This document shows positions 6,379-14,588 of a stretch of DNA of 53,233 nt, in pieces. The position numbers and the translations under genes are program-made. Source of the DNA: Limosilactobacillus viscerum (GTDB lineage: Bacteria; Bacillota; Bacilli; Lactobacillales; Lactobacillaceae); NCBI RefSeq assembly GCF_947387525.1, contig NZ_CANDNW010000008.1:1-53233 (forward strand). Direction: 5' to 3'. Position 1 is the first letter of the stretch. Each line of letters begins with the position of its first letter. A model generated the notes under the pieces. That model was not told the origin of the DNA and did no database searches. It saw only the letters and a list, made by a program, of their open reading frames with translations.

Positions 6379-7923
6379 ATGGCAGTTTTAGATGTAGAAG
6401 GGCTGACAATGAGCTATGCCGATAAGAAGCTCTACGAAGATGCCAGTTTTCAATTAGAGAAACATGAACACATGGGGATTGTCGGCCAAAACGGCGCCGG
6501 TAAGTCAACCCTCATTAAGATCCTGATTGGTAAGACATTGCCGGTTGAAGGATCAATTAAGTGGCAAAAGGGGGTTAAGATTGGTTACCTTGACCAGTAT
6601 GTCGATATTCCGAAGGGGATGACCCTGATCGAGTTCCTCCATACTGCTTTTGCGGATTTGTACAAGCTGAATGACCAGATGAACCAGCTCTACCAGGACT
6701 ATGCTGACAAGATGGATGATAACCTGCTGACAAAAGCGGGACGGATCCAGGAAAAACTTGATGCCAATAATTTTTACGATATTGAAACCGAGATTGACCG
6801 GGTAATGAACGGACTGGGCCTGACTGAAATTGGAAAGGACCACGTCGTTTCTGAAATGAGTGGGGGCCAACGTTCGAAAATCATTTTGGCAAAGATGCTG
6901 CTGGAAAACCCTGATGTTATCCTGCTGGACGAACCGACTAACTACCTTGATACGGCCCACATTGAATGGTTGATTGAATACTTGAACAACTACGATGGTG
7001 CGGCAATGATTATTTCCCACGACTATGACTTCTTGGAACAAGTCACGAACACAATCTGTGATGTTTCCTTTAATAAGATTACCAAGTACCGCGGTAGCTT
7101 CCAACAAGCTATGCGGCAAAAGGAAGAACGAAAGGAAGCACAGGAACGGGAATACGAGAAGCAGCAGGTCGTAATTGAAAAGGCAGAACGGTTTATTCGT
7201 AAAAACAAGGCGGGCTCTAAGTCAACGATGGCTAAGTCACGGGAGAAGATGCTTGCCCGGATGAAGCGGGTTGAACCGCCGGCTGATAACCTTAAGGCCG
7301 TCTTCCATTTTCCGTACGAAAACACTGGTTCCGCCAACGCATTACGGGTGGAAAACCTTTCCGTTGGTTACGGCCGCCCGTTGCTGGCCCCGGTAACCTT
7401 CTCAATGACAATGGGAGAGAAGCTCCTCTTTACCGGGTTTAACGGGGTTGGTAAGTCAACCTTGATCAAGTCAATCCTGAAAAAGATCCCGGCGCTTGGT
7501 GGGACTGCTACTTTCTCACCATCAGCTAAGGTAAATTACTTTGACCAGGACCTTGAATGGGACGGCCCAAGTTTGACTCCCTTACAGACGATCCAAAATA
7601 TGTTCCCAACGATGCAGCCGCGGACAATTCGGACCAAACTGGCTCGTGCGGGGATCAATGCCGCTAATACACAAAAGGCACTGCACCTCCTTTCCGGTGG
7701 GGAACAAACGAAGGTCAAACTAGCAATCCTTGAGTTGACACCATGCAACTTCTTAATCATGGACGAACCGACCAACCACCTGGATGATGAAACAAAGGAA
7801 GGGCTGAAGAAGGCTCTCCAGGAGTTCCCTGGTAACCTCATCCTGGTTAGCCACGAAGAGAGCTTCTATACTGGTTGGTTGGATAAAATCTTGAATGTTG
7901 AAAAGCTGAGTCTAAAGAAATAG
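6379..7923 (+). CDS. ABC-F family ATPase (ribosome-associated)
   Basis: A 514-residue cytoplasmic protein with two ABC ATPase domains and no membrane segments. Walker A motifs are G-Q-N-G-A-G-K-S-T (near residue 36) and G-F-N-G-V-G-K-S-T (near residue 355). Signatures are M-S-G-G-Q-R-S and L-S-G-G-E-Q-T, and both Walker B sites end in L-D-E-P-T-N / M-D-E-P-T-N. The domains are joined by a charged, helical K/R/E-rich linker (about residues 235-300), the P-site tRNA interaction motif region of ABC-F proteins. Family members act on the translating ribosome, as translation factors or antibiotic-protection proteins; sequence alone does not tell which. The ATG at 6379 with GAAGGAG is preferred over an upstream in-frame ATG at 6289 that lies in the promoter region. 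Confidence 0.9.
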   Translation: MAVLDVEGLTMSYADKKLYEDASFQLEKHEHMGIVGQNGAGKSTLIKILIGKTLPVEGSIKWQKGVKIGYLDQYVDIPKGMTLIEFLHTAFADLYKLNDQMNQLYQDYADKMDDNLLTKAGRIQEKLDANNFYDIETEIDRVMNGLGLTEIGKDHVVSEMSGGQRSKIILAKMLLENPDVILLDEPTNYLDTAHIEWLIEYLNNYDGAAMIISHDYDFLEQVTNTICDVSFNKITKYRGSFQQAMRQKEERKEAQEREYEKQQVVIEKAERFIRKNKAGSKSTMAKSREKMLARMKRVEPPADNLKAVFHFPYENTGSANALRVENLSVGYGRPLLAPVTFSMTMGEKLLFTGFNGVGKSTLIKSILKKIPALGGTATFSPSAKVNYFDQDLEWDGPSLTPLQTIQNMFPTMQPRTIRTKLARAGINAANTQKALHLLSGGEQTKVKLAILELTPCNFLIMDEPTNHLDDETKEGLKKALQEFPGNLILVSHEESFYTGWLDKILNVEKLSLKK

Positions 7924-7932
7924 GAGAAAAGA

Positions 7933-8712
7933 ATGCCGTATACATTATCAGAAGTGGTTGTCCTCTTCTTTACTTATTCCGTTGTCGGCTGGTTATGGGA
8001 GACATTTTATTGTTCAATCAAGGACCGGCACTTTGCTTACCGGGGGTTCTTATTTGGCCCTTACTGCCCGGTGTATGGCTTTGCCGTCACCACGATTTTG
8101 ATTTCTACCTACGAGGTACAGAATAATTTAATCATGCTCTTTATTGTAGGACTGGTAGTTTCGACCATTTTCGAATACGTGGCCAGCCTCTTTCTTGAAA
8201 AGACGTTTCACATGAAACTATGGGACTACTCCCACCTGTGGGGAAACTTGCAGGGACGGGTTGCACCAGTGATTTCCTTATTCTGGGGAATTGGGGTGGT
8301 AGTCCTGGTCCGCTTTATCCAGCCGTTTATCCAGCGGGTAATTAATTGGGAAGAGATGCGTACTCATGGTTTCCTAGCGCTTATTGTTGCGGTGGCGATG
8401 GGGACCGATACCGTCTTGACCATCATCAGTGTGGAACATTTCCATACTACAACGCAGATGTGGGAAAAACGGGTGGTTGCCTTCCAGGAACGCCTGCGTG
8501 GTCGGATCGAGCAAGCATTGCCTGAAGAAAAGCCAGTGCTGGTTCAACGCCTTCACTCCTGGCGGACGGACTTCCTTGAACACCTGGAGGACCGGCCTGC
8601 TTACCACTTGAGTTGGAACCAGCGGCGGTTTGTTAAGAGCTTCCCACAGATGAAGATGCTTGATGCTAAGCGGTTCAACAAGATTAAGGAAGATCTGTTA
8701 AACAAGCAATAG
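7933..8712 (+). CDS. CmpB-family putative ABC transporter permease (PF06541-like)
   Basis: A 259-residue membrane protein with about five hydrophobic segments in the first 170 residues and a charged cytoplasmic C-terminal third. The pattern F-F-T-Y-S-V-V-G-W-L-W-E, followed by R-G-F-L-F-G-P-Y-C-P-V-Y-G-F, is diagnostic of the family annotated as putative ABC transporter permease (ABC_trans_CmpB). Its biochemical function is not established. It begins 9 bp after the ABC-F stop with an AGGAGA ribosome site, so the two genes are probably co-transcribed, and a terminator follows. Confidence 0.85.
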   Translation: MPYTLSEVVVLFFTYSVVGWLWETFYCSIKDRHFAYRGFLFGPYCPVYGFAVTTILISTYEVQNNLIMLFIVGLVVSTIFEYVASLFLEKTFHMKLWDYSHLWGNLQGRVAPVISLFWGIGVVVLVRFIQPFIQRVINWEEMRTHGFLALIVAVAMGTDTVLTIISVEHFHTTTQMWEKRVVAFQERLRGRIEQALPEEKPVLVQRLHSWRTDFLEHLEDRPAYHLSWNQRRFVKSFPQMKMLDAKRFNKIKEDLLNKQ

Positions 8713-8740
8713 TGATAATTATTTTATGAAAATAGATTGA

Positions 8741-8780
8741 AGATCGGGTATATTGGTAGCCAATTGCCGGATCTTTTTTT
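8741..8780 (+). terminator. Terminator of the ABC-F/CmpB operon
   Basis: AGATC...TTGG pairs with CCAA...GGATCT around a short loop, followed by a seven-T run. Confidence 0.8.
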
Positions 8781-8820
8781 ATACTATTCAACAATTCAAT
8801 TTACGTAAGGGGTGGTGATG

Positions 8821-9423
8821 ATGAGTAAAAAACGGCAGAAAACAATTATTACCAGCATTGTCGGTGGCTTAGTGGCTATCCTGGTGGTCGTGGGGTTAGT
8901 AATTAATTACCAGCACCGCCAATCAGCACAGCCGGAGCAGCATTCTACCGATATTACAACCGCGGAATTCATCAAGGAAGTAGCACCAGCAGCACAGCGT
9001 GAACAAAGAAAGTACCACATACCAGCTAGCATTACAATCGCCCAGGCTGGTTTGGAATCAAACTGGGGTCGAAGCAGGCTAGCAGCTAAGTACAACAACC
9101 TTTTTGGAATCAAGGCTAATTCAAAACGGAACCGGGTTCGCATGTACACAACCGAAAATGTGAACGGTAAAACAATTAAGGTTAAGCAATACTTTCAGAC
9201 TTACGATAGTTGGGCAGATTCAATTAATGCCCACACCCAACTGATTGTTAACGGGACCGCTGACAACCACAACCGGTTTAAAGCAGTGACGACCGCTCAA
9301 AATTACCGTCAAGCAGCGATTGCTCTCCAACAAGGTGGGTATGCGACTGACCCAAATTATGCAAGTAAGTTAATTTACGCAATTAAGAAGTTCAACTTAA
9401 ATAAGTATGATTCAACCAACTAA
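8821..9423 (+). CDS. Membrane-anchored glucosaminidase (GH73), short form
   Basis: A 200-residue peptidoglycan hydrolase. A basic N-terminus (M-S-K-K-R-Q-K) and a hydrophobic segment (residues about 9-30) form a signal anchor. The GH73 catalytic domain occupies about residues 45-195, with the family motif A-Q-A-G-L-E-S-N-W-G (catalytic Glu) and N-N-L-F-G-I-K. It should cleave N-acetylglucosaminyl linkages in the cell wall. No LysM, SH3 or other wall-binding domain is present. Of several overlapping starts (GTG 8812, GTG 8815, ATG 8818, ATG 8821) I prefer 8821, 8 nt after AGGGG. Confidence 0.88.
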   Translation: MSKKRQKTIITSIVGGLVAILVVVGLVINYQHRQSAQPEQHSTDITTAEFIKEVAPAAQREQRKYHIPASITIAQAGLESNWGRSRLAAKYNNLFGIKANSKRNRVRMYTTENVNGKTIKVKQYFQTYDSWADSINAHTQLIVNGTADNHNRFKAVTTAQNYRQAAIALQQGGYATDPNYASKLIYAIKKFNLNKYDSTN

Positions 9424-9480
9424 CAGAAGCCTTTCGGATCCCGGTTGGGTAAGCGGGGACAAAATAGGCTAGGGGCCCAC
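9424..9480 (+). repeat. Degenerate fragment of the long-hairpin repeat family
   Basis: The stretch CGGATCCCGGTTGGGTAAGC closely resembles the left arm of copy C (GGAGTCCCGGTTGGGTAAGC), but the apical loop and right arm are absent. It follows directly after the glucosaminidase stop codon. Only this short match is visible. Confidence 0.4.
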
Positions 9481-9516
9481 TAAAACTTAAGTGGGTTGAA
9501 TTACATAAGAGAGAAC

Positions 9517-9560
9517 AAAAGGTCCAGTGCTCGGTCAAACCCGAACTCTGGACCTTTTTT
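9517..9560. terminator. Bidirectional terminator between the glucosaminidase and brnQ genes
   Basis: AAAAGGTCCAG...TCGG pairs with CCGA...CTGGACCTTTTTT, with A- and T-runs on the two sides, so it can serve both convergent genes. The GGTCCAG...CTGGACC core recurs at 25.0 and 47.9 kb. Confidence 0.8.
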
Positions 9561-9613
9561 GCGCTTGCGGGGCTGGCTTCGCGTCTCAGGCACAGCACCC
9601 TACAAATTACGAT

Positions 9614-10993
9614 TTAATCTGTTTCAGTTGCATTATCAGTAACGCGTTGCCGGCGGAACCAGTGGAAGAGCAGGCCAACTACTAAGCCGACCAGTGCTGG
9701 AACCAGCCATGATAGTCCCATGCTAGCTAGTGGGAGGTTACTCCGCCAAGCAGCTACTTGTTGGCCAAAGCGGCTGGCGCTAACAACTGCCGGAAAGGCT
9801 ACGACCATGTCGCCAAGTGCTGGAACGACCGTGAAGAGGACAACGAAAAAGTAAACGACCCCATCGCGGTGGAACAAAGGTGAGCTAACTGATAAGAGGA
9901 TCAGCACCATTGCCAGTGGGTAGAGGAACATTAACATTGGGGTTGACCAGGCGATGATTTGATCAAGGCCAAAGTTAGCAGATAAGAAGGAGGCCAGGCA
10001 ACTCAGTGCGAGCCAAGTGTGATAGCTAACTTTTGGGAAGTGTTTGTGGAAGTCCTGAGCAAAAGCAGCAACCAGGCCAACAGCAGTTGTTAAACAGGTA
10101 ACGGTTAACAAGAAGGCCAGGACAACTTGACCGAATGCACCAGCGTAGTAATTAACAAGTTGGTTGAAGGCAACGCCCCCATCAGCGGAAACCTTGAAGT
10201 GGCCAAGTGACATGGCACCCAAAAGGATCAGGAGTAAGTAGATCAAGCCAATTCCGGCAACGGCCATTACACCAGATTTGGCAACAACATTGGAAACATC
10301 CTTTGCCCGCCGTTGACCCATTGAACGAACGGCAGTAACAACCGTTACACCAAATGCAAGACCGGCTAGAGCATCCATCGTGTTGTATCCTTCAAGAAAA
10401 CCATTAGTTACTGCACCATGAACATAAGCACTCGTAACTGGTTCATTGGCAGGATTACCAAGTGGATTGGCAAAGGCAACGACGAAAACAAGGAAGAGAA
10501 GAACTAAGAAAACAGGGTTTAGGACTTTCCCAATGTTAGCCAGGATATTATTTTCCTTGTAAGAGAAGGCAAATGCTGCGAGGAAGAAAAGGGCGGAAAA
10601 GAGGAGTAAAGCCCAACCTTGTGCCGCTTTTGAGAGGAATGGAGCAACACCAACCGTGAAGGAAACCGTTGCTGTCCGGGGTGTTCCAAAGAGGGGACCG
10701 ATGGTAGCGTGAATCAAGACCATGAAGACAAGTGCAAAGGCAGCACCAAGTGGACGACCAATATCATAAACCCCTTCAGCACGGGTAACAGAAACGGCTA
10801 GTACTGATAACAGCGGCAGCAATACACCGGTAACTAAGAAACCGAGTGCGGCGGGGGCCCAATTCGCACCAGCCAGCTGACCAAGATGCAATGGGAAAAT
10901 TAGGTTACCGGCACCGAAGAATAGACCAAACAGTAGTGAAGCAACAACCAGGTATTGCTTAAATGACAACTTAGGTGATGTAAGATCACGCAT
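9614..10993 (-). CDS. brnQ: Branched-chain amino acid:cation symporter BrnQ
   Basis: A 459-residue membrane protein with about 12 hydrophobic segments. The N-terminal pattern L-F-G-L-F-F-G-A-G-N-L-I-F-P is characteristic of the LIVCS (BrnQ) family, which imports leucine, isoleucine and valine with Na+ or H+. The ATG at 10993 is chosen because GGAGGG lies just upstream on the minus strand; the longer in-frame start at 11089 falls inside the T-box antiterminator. It is a single-gene unit expressed through a T-box leader, so import should rise when a branched-chain aminoacyl-tRNA is scarce. Confidence 0.93.
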   Translation of the reverse strand: MRDLTSPKLSFKQYLVVASLLFGLFFGAGNLIFPLHLGQLAGANWAPAALGFLVTGVLLPLLSVLAVSVTRAEGVYDIGRPLGAAFALVFMVLIHATIGPLFGTPRTATVSFTVGVAPFLSKAAQGWALLLFSALFFLAAFAFSYKENNILANIGKVLNPVFLVLLFLVFVVAFANPLGNPANEPVTSAYVHGAVTNGFLEGYNTMDALAGLAFGVTVVTAVRSMGQRRAKDVSNVVAKSGVMAVAGIGLIYLLLILLGAMSLGHFKVSADGGVAFNQLVNYYAGAFGQVVLAFLLTVTCLTTAVGLVAAFAQDFHKHFPKVSYHTWLALSCLASFLSANFGLDQIIAWSTPMLMFLYPLAMVLILLSVSSPLFHRDGVVYFFVVLFTVVPALGDMVVAFPAVVSASRFGQQVAAWRSNLPLASMGLSWLVPALVGLVVGLLFHWFRRQRVTDNATETD

Positions 10994-11047
10994 AAGAATC
11001 CCTCCTAGAATAAATAAAGTATCAAAAATAATTGCTCTGATCCCAAT

Positions 11048-11310
11048 AAAAAAGTCCCTTAACCAACTCACATTGGTTAAGGGACGCATTAGCGTGGTAC
11101 CACCCTATTTTCAGGTTGTCATTAAAACAAACCTCTTCGCGTACGGCTTAACAGCGATACGCTGACACGATAATGGGTGTTACCACCTAATCTTACTGGA
11201 TTTTAAGATTAGGACTCGAAAGTGATTTTCAACTAGCCATTGAACTGTCTCCTCACACCTCACGAGACTCGCTGGAGTTATTAGCTAACTTACTCTTCTT
11301 TCTCATTGCG
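11048..11310 (-). promoter_or_regulatory. T-box riboswitch upstream of brnQ (probable isoleucine specifier)
   Basis: The T-box sequence AGGGTGGTACCACGCT (11106-11091) is present on the minus strand. It is followed by a perfect terminator stem GTCCCTTAACCAA/TTGGTTAAGGGAC with a T-run (11085-11046). Upstream, 11200-11310 holds the Stem I region and a further hairpin CTAATCTTA/TAAGATTAG. In the presumed specifier loop the triplet ATC (11226-11224), followed by A, reads as isoleucine, consistent with the downstream carrier. The T-box identity is directly visible; the specifier is my reading of the loop and is less certain. Confidence 0.88.
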
Positions 11311-11336
11311 ATCAAATAATTAAATTGTTGTTTACT

Positions 11337-11364
11337 ATTCTAACCAAGTTTTAATAATTGTCAA
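11337..11364 (-). promoter_or_regulatory. Sigma-A promoter of the brnQ T-box transcript
   Basis: TTGACA (11364-11359), a 16-nt spacer and TAGAAT (11342-11337) on the minus strand, just upstream of T-box Stem I. Confidence 0.7.
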
Positions 11365-11378
11365 CAAGAAATTTAAAG

Positions 11379-12635
11379 TTAATTCATTTTTTCACTAGCC
11401 ACGGCATAAGCGGGGTCCCCATTTAGTGCCCGGCCAATTGCGCGTTCTACCGCCATGTTTGAAGTGACATTTGCGATGGCCAGCGGCTTTTCATACCGCT
11501 TTGCGTGGTGGTTAGCCAGTTGGCTGATCCGGTGGTGGATAGCGTCGATGCAGACTACGACAAAGTCGGCGTTTCGGATTTCCCGTTTCAGGGTACTGGA
11601 AGAAACCTTTTCTTCGGCAGAAGCATCTAAGCCGTGGAATACACCGTGGTGCTTGGTAACAACTGGCTTTAGTCCTTGAACCTTGTCACGGATACCGGTA
11701 ATTACTAACACGGTCCGTTGCTTCAAGTCATAGTCTAGCTTCTTTTCGTAATCATGGCGTTGGTGGGTAACCTTTTTAACCTTCTTTGGCTTTGCTGGTT
11801 GCTTGGTTGTGTCATAATCATTTTTTTCGTGGATCCAGCGAATGGAACCATCGGCAGCATCCTTTAAACCGTTACCGCGATCGTAGTAGGCATAATCAAT
11901 TACCATCCCCGCTTTTAAGCTCCGGCCAGGGTACTTAAATGGGTCAACAACCACTGTATTCTCGGGCGCCTCATCAAGGAGCGAATTCTTCTTCAACGTA
12001 CTGCTGATTTGAAGAACGTCAGACCCCGGAACCGCCTTAAGTTCAGCGTACTCAATCACTGCAATGTTTTCTGGCTCGTAGTCGTCGAGGTGGTCACCGG
12101 TAACCCGCCGAATGCTTGGCAGGCCGCGTACTTGCTGGTCACGGTCAAGTTCAACCACGTCACCATCTTCAACTGGGAACGGAAGGTGGTGGAGGATGGC
12201 TTCAGAGTAGTAACGGTGGTTAATTTCTGCTCCGGAAAGCTTGCGGTGGACAACGTAAAGGTTATCGGCAGCAAGTCGTTCCTCCGGACTAATTTCCCGT
12301 GGTGCCTCAGTTACTGTTACTGTTTCTGGTTCGGCGTGGGTAACAACCGGCTTAGTTGGTTGTGCTACCACGGAAGGGCCAGTAAGCAGGGAGCGGAGTT
12401 GCTTCTTAGCGGTGGAAGGCAGTTCCTGGTCATGACGGTGGTGAACCTGGTGCTGGTGGAAGCGTGGTTTCTTTGCTGGCGCCGGCTCAGTGCTGCCTTC
12501 GTCGTCATCTGTGTAATGGTTTAACACGTTGACGATCGTTGTTAAACTGCGGAGTGTCTGCAGGAGACTTTCATTATCCCCGCTGGTATTCTCCAGCAGG
12601 TCAATTATTTCCTGCCGGTAATCATAAATTTTCAT
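11379..12635 (-). CDS. DUF2325-type C-terminal domain protein, function unknown
   Basis: A 418-residue soluble protein. The N-terminal 60 residues look helical, followed by a basic, low-complexity region (about 60-125, rich in H, K and P). The middle carries a beta-rich segment with many charged residues. The last 100 residues (from V-L-V-I-T-G-I-R-D-K) resemble DUF2325, including V-V-C-I-D-A-I-H-H and a conserved A-V-E-R-A-I-G-R-A-L end. No catalytic function is known to me for this family. It is divergently placed from the DHH phosphoesterase gene with 142 bp between them. The ATG at 12635 has a GAAAGGAAC ribosome site. Confidence 0.65.
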   Translation of the reverse strand: MKIYDYRQEIIDLLENTSGDNESLLQTLRSLTTIVNVLNHYTDDDEGSTEPAPAKKPRFHQHQVHHRHDQELPSTAKKQLRSLLTGPSVVAQPTKPVVTHAEPETVTVTEAPREISPEERLAADNLYVVHRKLSGAEINHRYYSEAILHHLPFPVEDGDVVELDRDQQVRGLPSIRRVTGDHLDDYEPENIAVIEYAELKAVPGSDVLQISSTLKKNSLLDEAPENTVVVDPFKYPGRSLKAGMVIDYAYYDRGNGLKDAADGSIRWIHEKNDYDTTKQPAKPKKVKKVTHQRHDYEKKLDYDLKQRTVLVITGIRDKVQGLKPVVTKHHGVFHGLDASAEEKVSSSTLKREIRNADFVVVCIDAIHHRISQLANHHAKRYEKPLAIANVTSNMAVERAIGRALNGDPAYAVASEKMN

Positions 12636-12777
12636 TTAGCATGTTCCTTTCTGCAACCTATTAAGATTATCATACCAATTTAATGGAATGATGTCAGTTG
12701 ATACGCTACCAAGAGCTATGATCAGGTGAGAAAAACGGTATAATGGTGTTATAAAAATCGATAAGGTGGTCATTAAA

Positions 12778-13857
12778 ATGGTTAAACGGCTGATTAAGTT
12801 ATTTTCACACAATGATTTGGACGGCTTCGGTGCTCCGTTGCTACTAAAGACGGTCCAGCCAACGATGTTTGGGGATGTCGAATTTGACATGACTAACTGC
12901 GGGGCGGGGCGGATCGATGAAGAGTTCGCCCACTGGTTAAAGAGCCCCGAAGCTGGTCGGTTTACAGATGTCTACATTATGGATATGACACCGGATAGTG
13001 AGTACACTTTCCAGCAATTGAATGAGAATTTCGCTAACCACTGGCTGGTGTTTGACCACCACGAAAGCGAAGAAGAGTTGCGGAATAAGTACGCGGCTAA
13101 TTCAGTTACGCCAGCTAACCTGGCTGTTAACCCGAGTACAGCTAGTCTGGCATGGGACTGGTTGACCCAGCAACCCCATTTTAATGACTTACCTGAAGAG
13201 CGCCGGCAAGACCTGGCCTACCTGGTCGAGCTGATTCGTGCCTATGACACCTGGGATTGGCAAAATGATCCTGAGATGGATGATGAAGAGCGGACCGCGG
13301 CTGACGACTTAGACCAGCTCTTTTGGTTTTATCCCCTGCAAGACTCCGAAGACTTTGTCATGGATGTCTTTAGTGCTGGCTGGCAGAAATACCGGGAGGC
13401 CAACCAATTGTTGATCCGGACCCTGAATGAGCGGCGGGCAAAATACCTGAAGAGCCACCTGAAAGATGTACTAAAGGCCGAGCTGGACGGCCACCAGTTT
13501 GGAATTGTGTACGCGAGTGACTATAAGTCGGAGATTGCCCATGAGCTGCTTGACCAAAATCCGGATGTTGATGCGGCACTAGTAATCAGTCCGGTTAGCG
13601 TTTCGCTACGGAGCAACGGCAAGTTAGATGTGGCAAAGTTTGCTGAAAAGTACTTCGGCGGCGGTGGCCATGCCGATGCAGCGGGAGGTCGTCTGTCGGT
13701 TAACCCAATCAAGGTGGGGGAGCAGGCAGTTGCCGATGAACTGGCCCAGACCATTAAGAACCAGGCGGATGAAAAGAAGCAAGAGGAGAGCACCCTGGCA
13801 GATAACCTTGACCCAGAAGTAGCCGCGAAGATGGCTGCATTGTTTAAGAAAGATTAA
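12778..13857 (+). CDS. DHH family phosphoesterase (NrnA/NrnB-like)
   Basis: A 359-residue cytoplasmic protein. The N-terminal DHH domain shows S-H-N-D-L-D-G-F-G near residue 9 and V-F-D-H-H-E-S-E near residue 85, which bind the metal pair. The C-terminal DHHA1 domain shows G-G-G-G-H-A-D-A-A-G-G near residue 296. Related enzymes degrade nanoRNAs, pAp or oligonucleotides; the exact substrate is not determined by the sequence. The extreme C-terminus is charged and helical. The ATG at 12778 has AAGGTGG 8 nt upstream. A TATAAT -10 box lies at 12739-12744, but no clear -35 was seen. Confidence 0.88.
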   Translation: MVKRLIKLFSHNDLDGFGAPLLLKTVQPTMFGDVEFDMTNCGAGRIDEEFAHWLKSPEAGRFTDVYIMDMTPDSEYTFQQLNENFANHWLVFDHHESEEELRNKYAANSVTPANLAVNPSTASLAWDWLTQQPHFNDLPEERRQDLAYLVELIRAYDTWDWQNDPEMDDEERTAADDLDQLFWFYPLQDSEDFVMDVFSAGWQKYREANQLLIRTLNERRAKYLKSHLKDVLKAELDGHQFGIVYASDYKSEIAHELLDQNPDVDAALVISPVSVSLRSNGKLDVAKFAEKYFGGGGHADAAGGRLSVNPIKVGEQAVADELAQTIKNQADEKKQEESTLADNLDPEVAAKMAALFKKD

Positions 13858-13875
13858 CTAAGCTTTGGCGAAAAC

Positions 13876-13927
13876 GAGAAGAGGAGCTAGATAGAAGTCG
13901 AATAACTTCTATCTAGCTCCTCTCTTT
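13876..13927. terminator. Long convergent terminator between the DHH and HAD genes
   Basis: A nearly perfect hairpin with arms of about 20 nt (GAGGAGCTAGATAGAAGT and its complement, loop CGAAT) followed by TCTCTTTT. It serves the convergent DHH and HAD genes. The AGAAGTCG apical region is shared with other terminators here. Confidence 0.85.
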
Positions 13928-13946
13928 TGATTAGGATTCGCGCAAG

Positions 13947-14588
13947 TTAAATTTTTAAGAGATCCATGGGCGTTGTTAGTGGGTAATCAGCATCCTTGAT
14001 TGCATCGGGATTGGCTGAACCGTAAAGGGCACCAGCAAACCTAACCCCCGCGGCCTTGGCTGCCTTCAGGTCGTTAATGGTGTCACCAACATACACGCTC
14101 TGTTCAGGAGTGGAGCCAAGCTTCTTTACCGCAGCCAGGATTGGTTCTGGATCAGGCTTGTGCTTCTTGGTATCAGAAGACGTAATTGCCGAGTCAAAGA
14201 GCTTGGCAAAGTCGTACTGTTGCTTGAAATGGTCGTATTCGTCTTGCAACTTTGAGGTAGCAACCCCGAGCTTATTTCCATCAACCGCGGCCAGCTTTAC
14301 CAGCGCTTCTGGGACTTGGTCGATTACTTTAACGTAATTTTCCCGTTCGTAAGCAGCGTCAAACCATTCTTTTTGGATAGGTGCAATTTCATCTGGCCGC
14401 ACACCAAAGATCTTTAGCGCATCAACTCCGGTAATTCCGAAGAGCTTTTTCATGGTTGGCAACTCATCTTCGGGAGCAATTTGATAACCGTGCTTCCGGA
14501 GGGTATTGACCATTGCTGGCATATACATGTCGAAGGTATCGATTAGGGTACCGTCAATATCAAAAATGAAGGTATTAATCTGTGACAT
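13947..14588 (-). CDS. HAD family hydrolase, phosphoglycolate/pyrophosphatase (PpaX)-like
   Basis: A 213-residue HAD phosphatase. Motif I F-D-I-D-G-T-L (residues 8-14) holds the nucleophile and acid/base aspartates, motif II is the T-S-D/T-S region near residue 108, motif III is K-K-H-K-P-D and motif IV is Y-V-G-D-T-I-N-D. A helical C1 cap lies between motifs I and II, as in PpaX and phosphoglycolate phosphatases. The ATG at 14588 (AAAGGA 9 nt upstream) is chosen over the longer start. It overlaps the end of the P-type ATPase gene by 14 bp, so the two are translationally linked. The substrate is unknown. Confidence 0.87.
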   Translation of the reverse strand: MSQINTFIFDIDGTLIDTFDMYMPAMVNTLRKHGYQIAPEDELPTMKKLFGITGVDALKIFGVRPDEIAPIQKEWFDAAYERENYVKVIDQVPEALVKLAAVDGNKLGVATSKLQDEYDHFKQQYDFAKLFDSAITSSDTKKHKPDPEPILAAVKKLGSTPEQSVYVGDTINDLKAAKAAGVRFAGALYGSANPDAIKDADYPLTTPMDLLKI